Part shown: one piece after another, positions 39,786 through 48,864 of the stretch
Layout of the letters: the number at the start of each line of letters is the position of its first letter
Numbering within the stretch: the first letter of the stretch is position 1
Assembly: GCA_963779845.1 (NCBI GenBank)
Contig: CAVZZV010000002.1
Coordinates: 503,066-567,065 of the forward strand
DNA: 64,000 bases
From: CAVZZV01 sp963779845
GTDB lineage: Bacteria; Bacteroidota; Bacteroidia; Bacteroidales; GCA-2748055
Direction of reading: 5' to 3'
Translations under genes and position numbers: made by a program
The notes under the pieces: model-generated
What the model saw: the letters and a program-made list of their open reading frames with translations, nothing else
What the model was told of the DNA's origin: nothing
Database searches by the model: none

Positions 39786-41894
39786 CTATAAACTTTCGAA
39801 TCCAATTACCATGACATTGGTTCCTGAAGATTTTTCATTTTTCTTGTCTACAATGGTTAACTCAACCTGATGAAATCCCTTGTCCCCGATTTTGAAATCG
39901 AATGAATGTATAGCTCTTTCTTCATTGCCATAAAGATCGATCTCTCCCATATCTTTTCCATCGATTTTAACGCTGAACATCCCTCCATTTTTATTTTTAT
40001 AGCAATATATCCTTAAGTCCTTTCCCTGAAAATGGGTATTTATGATGGCTCCGGGTTTGTTACTGGCGAAAAAACTTCGCGGGTTCCATTCTTTGCTTAT
40101 ATGGATACTGTCTTTGGCGATTATATTCTGTGCTTTTGGATCGGTATACATAATGTAGGGTTGATTTTCTGTTAATTGGTAAAATGCGCGAACCTGCCAT
40201 TCCGGATGGTTTTCTACCTGCCAGAATAAAGGAATTTTTTCATTTAATACTAAGTTTTTTCCAGGGTTTTGAAGATTTATCACAGGAAGAGGGTAATAAT
40301 TATCTATATCACCGGTTACTGCCAACACAACAGGTCCATATGCCATGGCTACCGGATATTCATCTTCAGGATTAATCCTTTGAGTGGAAAAGGACATGGG
40401 CATAGTCACGGCAATTACATCTCCATCCATCCATGTCCGGGTCAACCTAATCCAACCATTTCGTTCTACGAAATTTACTTTGTTCCCATTAACGGTTATT
40501 ATCATCTTATCCCTGATCCACAATGGCTTTCTTATATTTATGCTAAAGTCCTTTGATTTAGCTGATCTGACATTGATCCAGGTGCCTGGTTCTTCGGGAA
40601 AGCGGCCGGACTGTTCAAGTACTACGCTATTCCAGTCTACGGTGGAGGGAGTGAAGTAGTTCACATATATGCCTTCCTCATCTTTAAAATAAATAAGATT
40701 CACGTAATCGGCAATGGCCTGGGGACGAGTTCCGGTGCAGCAGGACCAATCCTGGAAATAGTTATGTTTTGTTGCATGCTTGCAGTTATAATCACTATAA
40801 TACATAACAGCCCCTGTACTTGTCATTGGAATGGATGCGCCAATGCCATTAATAAGCAATTTTTCAATCCAATCCCCGTATTTGCCATTACCGGTAAATT
40901 CGAGTAAATATTTGGACAATTTGAAAGCTGCCCAGGAACCACATTGTGTTTCGAAAGAATGATGAGAAAGGTTGGTTATGATTTGTTTATCATCATAGGG
41001 TACCAATTGTTCTGTCGGACCAAATCCTCCTGTAATATATGACTGGTTGTTTACAAAAAAATCATAACCCCCGATCAGTGTATTCAAGTACTTCGGATCA
41101 TTTTTAACAGTGTAAGCCATGGCCGCTCCCGATAAACTATTCAAATGGCTATACGCGTGATAAAATATTTTCTCATCCATAATATTTTTTCCCTGCCCTA
41201 TTTTATTCCAGAATTGAGGGTATTCCCAGAAGTTGGCAAAATCATAATATTTCTGATCTCCTGACGCTTCATATGCGCGGTATAGATTTTCACTTAAGGT
41301 GTACCATTCTACATTTCTGTTTTTTGGATCATAAGGATAGTGGCGTTCTTTATCGAGGTTTTCTATAGCCCAGTCCGTGATCGTGCTCATGTATTCCAAT
41401 GCTTTCCTGTTTCCGGTAAATAAGAAGGCATCCAAAAGACCTGCCTGCATTTTTTCATACACATAATGCGGTGCGTTTGGCTTTTTGGTATAAAAGAAAT
41501 AGCCGTCAGGTTCAATGGTTTCCGCCCAACCATCAATTAGGTCATTCACCTTAATCCTGCATTGTTCGTTTCCGGTTGCAGCATATAAACGGCTAAGGCC
41601 GGAAAGAAACTGACCGAATGCATGGAATACATCTCCGGAATACCATCCTCCCATATCCCTGGCACCATAAGTCGGCATATTCATTCGTTGCCGGAATCCT
41701 TTTAGCAAATCATTGTTTGGGATGTTCAGGTAAAGTTCACAGGTTTCATCTAATTGTTGTTTTAATCTTCCGGAAGTGAGCCTTACGTCATGGTATTCGA
41801 ATCTCTGCAGAACAGGCAATGGATTTTCTGCTTCCAGGATTAAACAGGAAAAAGAGAGAAGGATGAAGACTACTGTTCGACATGTTAATTTCAT
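39786..41894 (-). CDS. GH127-like beta-L-arabinofuranosidase (DUF1680 type)
   Basis: 702 residues with a signal peptide ending ILEAEN. An (alpha/alpha)6 barrel is visible (RMNMPTYGARDMGGWYSGDVFHAF-type start, LIDGWAETIEPDGYFFYTKKP), then FETQCGSWAAFKLSKYLLEFTG with the probable catalytic Glu and a Cys, and DWSCCTGTRPQ with the Cys pair that in GH127/GH146 enzymes holds zinc or acts as nucleophile. Beta-sandwich domains follow. Such enzymes remove beta-L-arabinofuranose. With two GH43 genes nearby this supports an arabinose-containing substrate. 136 bases upstream of GH3 in the same direction. Confidence 0.8.
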   Translation of the reverse strand: MKLTCRTVVFILLSFSCLILEAENPLPVLQRFEYHDVRLTSGRLKQQLDETCELYLNIPNNDLLKGFRQRMNMPTYGARDMGGWYSGDVFHAFGQFLSGLSRLYAATGNEQCRIKVNDLIDGWAETIEPDGYFFYTKKPNAPHYVYEKMQAGLLDAFLFTGNRKALEYMSTITDWAIENLDKERHYPYDPKNRNVEWYTLSENLYRAYEASGDQKYYDFANFWEYPQFWNKIGQGKNIMDEKIFYHAYSHLNSLSGAAMAYTVKNDPKYLNTLIGGYDFFVNNQSYITGGFGPTEQLVPYDDKQIITNLSHHSFETQCGSWAAFKLSKYLLEFTGNGKYGDWIEKLLINGIGASIPMTSTGAVMYYSDYNCKHATKHNYFQDWSCCTGTRPQAIADYVNLIYFKDEEGIYVNYFTPSTVDWNSVVLEQSGRFPEEPGTWINVRSAKSKDFSINIRKPLWIRDKMIITVNGNKVNFVERNGWIRLTRTWMDGDVIAVTMPMSFSTQRINPEDEYPVAMAYGPVVLAVTGDIDNYYPLPVINLQNPGKNLVLNEKIPLFWQVENHPEWQVRAFYQLTENQPYIMYTDPKAQNIIAKDSIHISKEWNPRSFFASNKPGAIINTHFQGKDLRIYCYKNKNGGMFSVKIDGKDMGEIDLYGNEERAIHSFDFKIGDKGFHQVELTIVDKKNEKSSGTNVMVIGFESL

Positions 41895-42146
41895 GGTTGT
41901 TTTTTATCAAAAACCGTTTAATTATGAAAATGGCACTATTTTACCATGATGGGAAATTTGGATTGTATTTGTCGGCAACTTTAACATCCGGGTCAGCCTG
42001 CCAATATATTTGTGTTTTCATTCTTTAAAGTATTAATGAATTAATTTGCCTGACTTTCTCAATAATGCAGAGTAAAGTTTAAAGATAACAAATTTTAAAA
42101 TTAATTTAAGGAACTTGAAAAGCTAATCAACCCTTTTCGACACTTT

Positions 42147-44354
42147 TTATTCTTCATTAAGATTGATATCTTCTCCAATGTCCTGCAATCCAAAATTTCC
42201 ATTTAAATGGCTTGTAGTAACCCATGGAAGCCATCTGCGATGCATTCCGTGCCCTCTATGAGGAGCTAGACTCCAATGTTCTTGTTGCCAGCCATAACCT
42301 TTTAAGTCATATAAATGCTCGGGAGTTTGAATCCAGGATTTTGTATTATGCAAGAGGATTTTAGCAACCTCCAAATAATGTTTTTCACCTGTAAGCTGAT
42401 AGAGTTTTACATATTCGTCCACATCAAAGGCCATGTAATTATCAGTTAACGAATGCCCGGTTGAAATTAATTGATTACCAATGGTAGTCATGCCTTTTTT
42501 TAGGCCAATAGTATTATCCACGTTATCCTCAGGTGGAGGAATTTCCCAAATATATATCCATGTTTCAGCATAGTCAGCCGCTTTTGAAGCCCTTTCAATC
42601 CATTTTTCTTCCCCGGTGGCTTCGTATAAAGCCAGATAAGCCTCTAAAGAAAGTGTTCCGGCTTCTTTATCAATAACATCCGGATTATCAATAGTCGCGC
42701 CAACAAAGAGACCATTAATTTGTCCCTGCTTCCATATAAAGTCACCTGCTTTTAGTGCAGCATCTTTGTATTTTTTATCACCTGTGAGTTCGTGTAACAA
42801 CAATAACATAGGAATCGGATTATAACTTGTTTTAGTTGAAGTATCTATTACCTCACCCGATTTCCCATTCCAGGCCCTTGGAAAGCCTCCTTCATCAGTT
42901 GATTGAGTTAAAAGCCAATCACCAAAAGTTTGTGCCCAGTTTAGCCAATCCAAATGTTCTCTCCCGTGAGTCCGTTCAAACTTTACTGCTTTAAGTAAAG
43001 ATTTTACATCATCACTATATGAACGAAGAAAAACGGACGAAAACCCAACTCCTTCACCGAAATATCTTGGCTTGCCGTTATCAAGATCATAACCTTCCGA
43101 AACGGGAGGCGCAACGGGTAATTTTATAAATGTATTTATAATATCGTTTGCCAACTTTTGATGCTTTCCGCCAATCTCTGTATTTTCTCTTTCCTGGGCA
43201 TCGTACAGTAAAAAATAACTGGCCTCAATATTTTTACCAACAAATCCAAGTGTTGCTTTGTGCTCATAATCATAAGCTTCGTAATTTGCTCCCTTTACAG
43301 ATTGTGGAAAGCCACTTCTACCGTCTTTAACAACTGCCCTTTCATAAAGCATGTCTAACAATATTGTTTTAATCTCCGGTATATTTTGTCTGTATAATTT
43401 AGGATTTAGTTTATCCCATGCCCATCGCCATGTAGCTGTGTAATAATTGAAGAAGTTCTTTTCACCGCTTGTAAACCGAAAAGTAACTTTATATTGTTGC
43501 TCAATACCCTCTCCCAACTCATTATATCGCATTCGCCAGGTTTTCATCTGACCATAAGGATATGTATTGCCGGCATAAGTTATTTCGCCTTCACTTCCCG
43601 GATACCAAAAACCGATCTGAAAAGTTTGATTATCAGACCAACTTACACCCAGCGATCCAAATTTAAACCGGCTATCAATTAGCGTTTCAGCCTTTGAATC
43701 TTCTGAATCTTCCTGAGTGGTGTTTCCTTCCGGCTCAGGATCAAGAACACAAATCGTTTCGCCGTCCCTGAACATAGTTGCAAATAACGGAGCCGGCAGG
43801 CGATCTTCACGTATTATTATTGTAGCTTTCGTTTCAATACCTCCTATTGCATTATGAGTTATATTAGCCGGATCTCCATATATCATTCCTGGCGCAAAAA
43901 ACACCATACTGTCACGATTTACTGTCTGCCTTCCCATTAAAGATATAGAAGACATAAACCCGGCATCTTCAGAACCTTTCACTTTAACTTTTCTATCTAA
44001 TATGAGTTCGTCTTCTTTTACAACCCACACATCATTTACTTGTAACGTAACTGATTTCCAAACAATAGTTGCAAAACATGACATTTTATCATCCTCGCTT
44101 GTAACTTTGGAATACGATTGTGAAAATTTTTCAATTTTGCCTTTGTCATTAAATTCAACAGTTAAAGGTTGCTCTTGCTTATAAATTGAAGTTTCATTTT
44201 TGTTGATTGTCAACCCCCAGTCATTTTTATTTTTTTCAACCAAATACACCTTAAAACCATTATTTAATTTTCCTAATGGTTTTTTACCCGAAGTACAACT
44301 TACGAGAATAACTGATGAAAGCAGGAATGCTAAAAATATGTTACTTAATTTCAT
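42147..44354 (-). CDS. Lipoprotein with beta-sandwich and alpha/alpha-toroid (unknown glycosidase-like)
   Basis: 735 residues with lipobox LVSCTSG. The first 300 residues look like a beta-sandwich (repeated strands, WSDNQTFQIGFWYPGSEGE). The rest is a helical hairpin repeat typical of six-hairpin glycosidases: FGDWLLTQSTDEGGFPRAWNG, LLLLHELTGDKKYKDAALKAGDFIWK, EAYLALYEATGEEKWIERASKAADYAE and VDEYVKLYQLTGEKHYLEVAKILL. I cannot place it in a named family and see no unambiguous catalytic pair, though several conserved-looking Asp and Glu residues sit at helix ends. Context suggests a glycan-degrading or lyase-like surface enzyme. Confidence 0.6.
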   Translation of the reverse strand: MKLSNIFLAFLLSSVILVSCTSGKKPLGKLNNGFKVYLVEKNKNDWGLTINKNETSIYKQEQPLTVEFNDKGKIEKFSQSYSKVTSEDDKMSCFATIVWKSVTLQVNDVWVVKEDELILDRKVKVKGSEDAGFMSSISLMGRQTVNRDSMVFFAPGMIYGDPANITHNAIGGIETKATIIIREDRLPAPLFATMFRDGETICVLDPEPEGNTTQEDSEDSKAETLIDSRFKFGSLGVSWSDNQTFQIGFWYPGSEGEITYAGNTYPYGQMKTWRMRYNELGEGIEQQYKVTFRFTSGEKNFFNYYTATWRWAWDKLNPKLYRQNIPEIKTILLDMLYERAVVKDGRSGFPQSVKGANYEAYDYEHKATLGFVGKNIEASYFLLYDAQERENTEIGGKHQKLANDIINTFIKLPVAPPVSEGYDLDNGKPRYFGEGVGFSSVFLRSYSDDVKSLLKAVKFERTHGREHLDWLNWAQTFGDWLLTQSTDEGGFPRAWNGKSGEVIDTSTKTSYNPIPMLLLLHELTGDKKYKDAALKAGDFIWKQGQINGLFVGATIDNPDVIDKEAGTLSLEAYLALYEATGEEKWIERASKAADYAETWIYIWEIPPPEDNVDNTIGLKKGMTTIGNQLISTGHSLTDNYMAFDVDEYVKLYQLTGEKHYLEVAKILLHNTKSWIQTPEHLYDLKGYGWQQEHWSLAPHRGHGMHRRWLPWVTTSHLNGNFGLQDIGEDINLNEE

Positions 44355-44449
44355 TTCCTATTCGTTTAAATTCTTATTTAATTAAATGTCAGATATCCAC
44401 AGAATATGCCTTTTAAGGCGGGACATAGCTATCCTATGCCAACCACTTA

Positions 44450-46198
44450 CTATTTAGACGCAGCCTGTGGTCCGTAATAATCATAATGAAAATAATCCAC
44501 GTCTATTTGCCCCTCTTCCTCCAATTCATTCCAACAGAATAAGCCCAATCGGTCACCCGTCCATTTCCCGAATTCAATAGTAAACTCAGGACCGAGCCTT
44601 TCGAATCTCTTACCATCCTTCGAATATTCATACCATGCTTTATTGTCCTCGTTTGTTGTTCGCACAAACAGAATATTTTCTGAAATCATTGGTCCCTCTA
44701 TAGTCAGTTCATCAGTGCCTGAAAAAAACAGATTCCGATCTCCATTTTCATCCATCTCCACTCCCAGTAAATGATACACGCCACCAAACCTGACAAAGCC
44801 AGCTTTCTGTCCTGGTCTCATTGCGTCCAGATCAAATTTCGCAACAGCTGTTCCGGTACTGGTACCCATAATCCTCTGACTAATTGTATTACAGGCTCGC
44901 CAGAACGTATTCAATACTTTTTTTTGATCATCATACATTTCTGGCTTAACAGGCAGGCTTGCCTTCAATCTGAGCCAGCCTGGTCTTTCACTTAGGGACC
45001 AGTGCGTATCTCTTGGATTATGATTCCATTCCCATTGAAAACCAAGTTTCATATTTGAAAATTCATCATCTGTTGAAGGTGCAGTTACCTGGTAACCCTT
45101 TATTGGCTTTTCGTAACTGAGTACCGGTTCACCAATTCCATCACCGTCTATATCCAAACCAATAAGCGGCCAGCCATCTGCCCAGGTTACCGGTTCAAGA
45201 CACTGAGGTCTGCCCTGAAATGGTGAAGGAATGTTCTGAATCAATTGATGCGTGTACCACCATGAACTATCAGGAGCCTGCATTAGAGCTCCCTGGGAAC
45301 TGCTTCGAATAAACCCATTACCACGTTCAAAAACTATTTTTTTCTCATAGGGGCCATAAATACTGTTGGTAGTGGACCGAAGCACGATTTGCTTTCTGTC
45401 GTTTTTATCTGCCTGAGGATCATTTGGTTTTCTGGGATCGGGTCTGTACCATTCAGACATAAAAATATACCATATACCGTCAATCTTATAAATCTTTGCT
45501 GCTTCTGCTCCTGGAAATGTGTAGAATAACTCTCCATCGTCAATAAGCTCTGCACCATCCCAGCTCATTTTATATATCCTGTTTTCAAATCCAGGCTCCT
45601 TATTTTCGGGTGTTCTGAGCTTTTCGGCATTATTACAGATCATATATGCCTGGTGGGTTTCCTCATCCCAGAATACTGCTGGATCATCAAGAACCATTTC
45701 CGTGGAAAGCATGTGAACCGGCTCAGACCAGGGACCCCGGATATCAGAAGCCTTACTCATATATAAGCCATGCTTTGCATCAATCTGATAACAATACCAC
45801 TCGCCATCGTGATAAGCAAGATCGCCTGCCCATACCCCAAAACCGTAACCGTCCATCCGATTCCAATTGTATTCCGGGGCCCATGACAGTTTATCCCAAA
45901 CATGACCGATAATTGACCAGTTAACCATATCTTTCGATTCCAGGATAACCATGCCCGGATTCATGTGCTGTTTGGATGATATCATGTAGTAGGTATCACC
46001 GAACTGCTCAACATCCACATCGGGGTAATCTGCATTGAGGATTGGGTTTTTGTAAGTTCCATCTCCCTGGTCACCCCACGAGCCGGTTTGATAACGAGGT
46101 TCAGATGAGCACATCACCATAAAAGGAATAATTAACAGCAAGCAGTAATGGAATGCGGAAAGTTTTATGTGAATTGGTCGAAATGCGTAATGTCTCAT
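44450..46198 (-). CDS. GH43 glycosidase (subfamily-12-like) with C-terminal sandwich
   Basis: 582 residues with lipoprotein-type N terminus (VMCSSEP). The five-bladed propeller shows NADYPDVDVEQFGDTYYMIS (base Asp), LDDPAVFWDEETHQAYMI (pKa-tuning Asp) and PGAEAAKIYKIDGIWYIFMS (acid Glu). Residues about 375-580 are a second beta-sandwich (GFQWEWNHNPRDTHWSL, FDYFHYDYYG-type end), as in two-domain GH43 enzymes acting on beta-xylosides or alpha-L-arabinofuranosides. 23 bases after it lies the remnant of a sulfatase. Confidence 0.85.
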   Translation of the reverse strand: MRHYAFRPIHIKLSAFHYCLLLIIPFMVMCSSEPRYQTGSWGDQGDGTYKNPILNADYPDVDVEQFGDTYYMISSKQHMNPGMVILESKDMVNWSIIGHVWDKLSWAPEYNWNRMDGYGFGVWAGDLAYHDGEWYCYQIDAKHGLYMSKASDIRGPWSEPVHMLSTEMVLDDPAVFWDEETHQAYMICNNAEKLRTPENKEPGFENRIYKMSWDGAELIDDGELFYTFPGAEAAKIYKIDGIWYIFMSEWYRPDPRKPNDPQADKNDRKQIVLRSTTNSIYGPYEKKIVFERGNGFIRSSSQGALMQAPDSSWWYTHQLIQNIPSPFQGRPQCLEPVTWADGWPLIGLDIDGDGIGEPVLSYEKPIKGYQVTAPSTDDEFSNMKLGFQWEWNHNPRDTHWSLSERPGWLRLKASLPVKPEMYDDQKKVLNTFWRACNTISQRIMGTSTGTAVAKFDLDAMRPGQKAGFVRFGGVYHLLGVEMDENGDRNLFFSGTDELTIEGPMISENILFVRTTNEDNKAWYEYSKDGKRFERLGPEFTIEFGKWTGDRLGLFCWNELEEEGQIDVDYFHYDYYGPQAASK

Positions 46199-46221
46199 AA
46201 AATTTTATTTTCTTAATGTTT

Positions 46222-46461
46222 TCACTGTTCATCCACTCCACTAATACAGGCATAATAATTTTTTATGTTATCCCTGTAATAATCTCCCTCTGTAAAATAT
46301 ATTCTTTCAGTTGCAAATTTGTCTAGAACCGGTGTCTTTACTTTTTCTTCACCTAAAAAACCCATCGCCTGACCGCGCATTTGGTCGGCAAAAACGAATA
46401 AGAGGTTAGGTGGAGGGGCCAAAAGCTTTTTTAGGTCTTCCTCCATTCTTGTGTTCTGCAA
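46222..46461 (-). pseudogene. Sulfatase remnant, N-terminal part joined to middle
   Basis: NLLFVFADQMRGQAMGFLGEE is the metal-binding start of a sulfatase. Directly after TPVLDKFATE it jumps to NYYACISGVDEQ, which belongs some 200 residues further on in intact family members, and then stops. The formylglycine motif is gone. A deletion relic between two GH43 genes. Confidence 0.7.
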
Positions 46462-46690
46462 ATAAGGGTCGCTTTTGGTGCCATACTCCAGTGTTACTGC
46501 ATCCAGCAGGGACCCTTAAGGTCGTACTCCCTGCCTGGTAAAGCCAGCATAGTTTTGGTATAAAATCCTGAATCCATCTACCTCTTTTTCCGGTTAGGGG
46601 AGGATCATGCCTACATTCAATAGTATTCGATATTCTATAAGTGCCGACAGGAAAAAATGCATCCATGGGAACTAATATCCCCTCATTAAG
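46406..46690 (-). pseudogene. Remnant, possibly of a parallel beta-helix enzyme
   Basis: A minus-strand frame has VPMDAFFPVGTYRISNTIEC, which resembles the first coils of pectate-lyase-type beta-helix proteins. Frames change further on, and the end overlaps the sulfatase remnant. No intact gene; identity uncertain. Confidence 0.3.
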
Positions 46691-46751
46691 CTTTTTCTGT
46701 GTGTATTCATATCAAAGGTGAACTCTTTTTTGATTTCTCAAGTAAATATCG

Positions 46752-47774
46752 CTACTTAATTGCCTGTGGCCCCACAGTAGGCCCATAAACAACAAATTTA
46801 TCCGGTTTCCCTTCACCGTCTTTCTCAAATCCGCAGCGATCGAGGCAGGTAGTCCTTGGCTGAACGGCTTGCCCGCTTTTATGGGAGTGGTAAACAATGT
46901 ACATCTGCCCGGAATTGGAGGTAAAAAATGAATGGTGACCGGTGCCGAAAATATTTTTCCCATCACCAATCAATACCGGATTCCCTTCATATTTATTAAA
47001 GGGGCCGAAAGGGGATGTTGATGTAGCATATCCAACGGCATAATCCTGACTCTTAAAGTGATTAGCAGAATAAAAAAGATAGTACAGGTCGTTGTGTTTT
47101 AGCATGAAGGGTCCTTCCGTTACCCTTGCAACGGGCTCACTGGATGTTCTTTCCCAGCCTTCTGTAACCCCGAAACATCTTGTAAGGGTATTTTCTTTTA
47201 ACCCGGACAGATCATCCTCCATTTCTGCCATCCAGATTTCGTTACCTCCTGTAAACCGGACAAAATAGAGGTATTTTTTCCCGTCGCTGTCGATAAAGAG
47301 GTGTGAATCGATTTCCCGGATATCCGGATGAAGCGGTTTTTTATCTGTTTGTATAAATGGGCCCAGGGGCGATTGGCTTTCTGCAATGGCAAGATGTTGC
47401 ATGACCGAAAAAAACATATAAAATTTTCCATCAAGATAATATACTTCAGGAGCCCAAAATGAATTACTGCCCCATACATCGGCAGAATCAAGGGCAAAAC
47501 CATTTTTGACCCCAATGGCTCCGGACCAGTGGGACAGATCATCCGACTGATAAACGCGTATTCCACTCTTGCCCCCGGTTCCATAGAGATAATAATTTCC
47601 TTCATAATTCAGGATATAGGGATCGGCACAATCCGGTACCAGCCCTTTGAGGTTGTCATAATAGAGAGGATTGACTATTTTTTCCTCCTCCATTTCTGAA
47701 TTTTGTGAAGAACCACATTGGGTCATCGAAAAAAATAAAATGATGAAAACCAGCCACTTTATATGTAATTTCAT
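46752..47774 (-). CDS. GH43 glycosidase (single-domain, arabinan- or xylan-type)
   Basis: 340 residues with lipobox MTQCGSS. Propeller motifs: CADPYILNYEGNYYLYGTG (base Asp), APEVYYLDGKFYMFFS, EIDSHLFIDSDGKKYLYFV (second Asp) and TEGPFMLKHNDLYYLFYSAN (acid Glu), with TGHHSFF near the end. It lacks the extra sandwich of the other GH43. Likely arabinanase, arabinofuranosidase or galactanase; substrate cannot be fixed by eye. Confidence 0.88.
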   Translation of the reverse strand: MKLHIKWLVFIILFFSMTQCGSSQNSEMEEEKIVNPLYYDNLKGLVPDCADPYILNYEGNYYLYGTGGKSGIRVYQSDDLSHWSGAIGVKNGFALDSADVWGSNSFWAPEVYYLDGKFYMFFSVMQHLAIAESQSPLGPFIQTDKKPLHPDIREIDSHLFIDSDGKKYLYFVRFTGGNEIWMAEMEDDLSGLKENTLTRCFGVTEGWERTSSEPVARVTEGPFMLKHNDLYYLFYSANHFKSQDYAVGYATSTSPFGPFNKYEGNPVLIGDGKNIFGTGHHSFFTSNSGQMYIVYHSHKSGQAVQPRTTCLDRCGFEKDGEGKPDKFVVYGPTVGPQAIK

Positions 47775-47839
47775 TAGTATTTTTTTTAAGAATGGATAAA
47801 CTATTTTCTTCTCTCAATGCAATATAAGAAATTTTATGG

Positions 47840-48796
47840 TTATTGTATGATCGGTATCGTTAATTCCTTTTCCGTTTTGCCTGGAAAAGAAACCTCAATA
47901 TTTTTTTCCGTCAGGCGGATTAACCGCCAGTTATCCCGATTTTGCATTAATGCGCCGGTTTGTACCTGAGAAATTGAATTTCCCGATTCAGAAGGCATAT
48001 CAACAAGCTTGTTTCTGTGTTGATGTCCGGCTATGATAAGTTTGGTTGAGGGATTTTTTGTAATCAAAGAATACAATTCTGAATTTTCCGGTTGAAATCC
48101 GGGCAGGTAAAAGGGGAAATGCATGAAAATAATTTCGATATCTCCGGATGATTTCTGGAATTGATCTTTCAGCCAGTGAAGTTGAGGTTTATCTACACAG
48201 GGAATGGAAACATTTTCTTCCGGAGAAAATTTGAAATAGCTGTTATCCAGAAATATCAGTCGATATGTTGTGTTACCAATTTGATGAATCTGACTATAAT
48301 ATGTTCCATTTTTAAAACAGGGAACATTTCTGATCCAGGCAGCGCGGGACCGGCCTGCATTGAATTGACGGGAAGAGCGTGCTTCATCTCTCCATGAGTA
48401 ACTGACCATATCGTGATTCCCGAGCGTCAAAAGTAAGGGGATTGGGGATGGATGAATCCCGGATGCAAATTTTTCGACAAAAGAATTCAGCATAGACCCA
48501 TCCTGTCCCTCTGCCTCATAAGAATCCAACAGATCTCCTGTGACAACTACCATATCAGCTTTTGTTTGTTGAGGAATGGTCTGTAAAAATTTATGAAATG
48601 AATCTCCTTGCTGATCCCGATTGTCCCGGTTCACGGCCAAATTTTTCTGGTAGAGCTCCAGGTCATAAATCACGTGAAGGTCTGTTACATGCAGAAAAGA
48701 TAATGTATCTTTCTGCGAAAATGCCCCTGTAGTGAGGAACAAACCAATGATCAGTCCATGGATCCGTAATTGCAGGAATAAGTTATTTTTTTTCAT
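47840..48796 (-). CDS. Secreted calcineurin-like metallophosphoesterase
   Basis: 318 residues with a signal peptide ending GAFSQ. Metal-binding motifs in order: HVTDLHV (DxH), VVTGDLLDS (GDxx), LLTLGNHDMVSY (GNHD), FMHFPFY and IAGHQHRNKL (GHxH). All five blocks are present, so it should be an active phosphatase or phosphodiesterase of unknown substrate. Such genes occur in glycan loci where phosphate or nucleotide-linked groups are removed, but the link here is only positional. It lies 65 bases from the GH43 gene and 68 bases from the sulfatase. Confidence 0.85.
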   Translation of the reverse strand: MKKNNLFLQLRIHGLIIGLFLTTGAFSQKDTLSFLHVTDLHVIYDLELYQKNLAVNRDNRDQQGDSFHKFLQTIPQQTKADMVVVTGDLLDSYEAEGQDGSMLNSFVEKFASGIHPSPIPLLLTLGNHDMVSYSWRDEARSSRQFNAGRSRAAWIRNVPCFKNGTYYSQIHQIGNTTYRLIFLDNSYFKFSPEENVSIPCVDKPQLHWLKDQFQKSSGDIEIIFMHFPFYLPGFQPENSELYSLITKNPSTKLIIAGHQHRNKLVDMPSESGNSISQVQTGALMQNRDNWRLIRLTEKNIEVSFPGKTEKELTIPIIQ

Positions 48797-48864
48797 TCAG
48801 TTATATGAGTATTGGTATGGTTTGCAGTTGTTTTATAGAGATAGGAAAATTTTCAATCTTTCAA

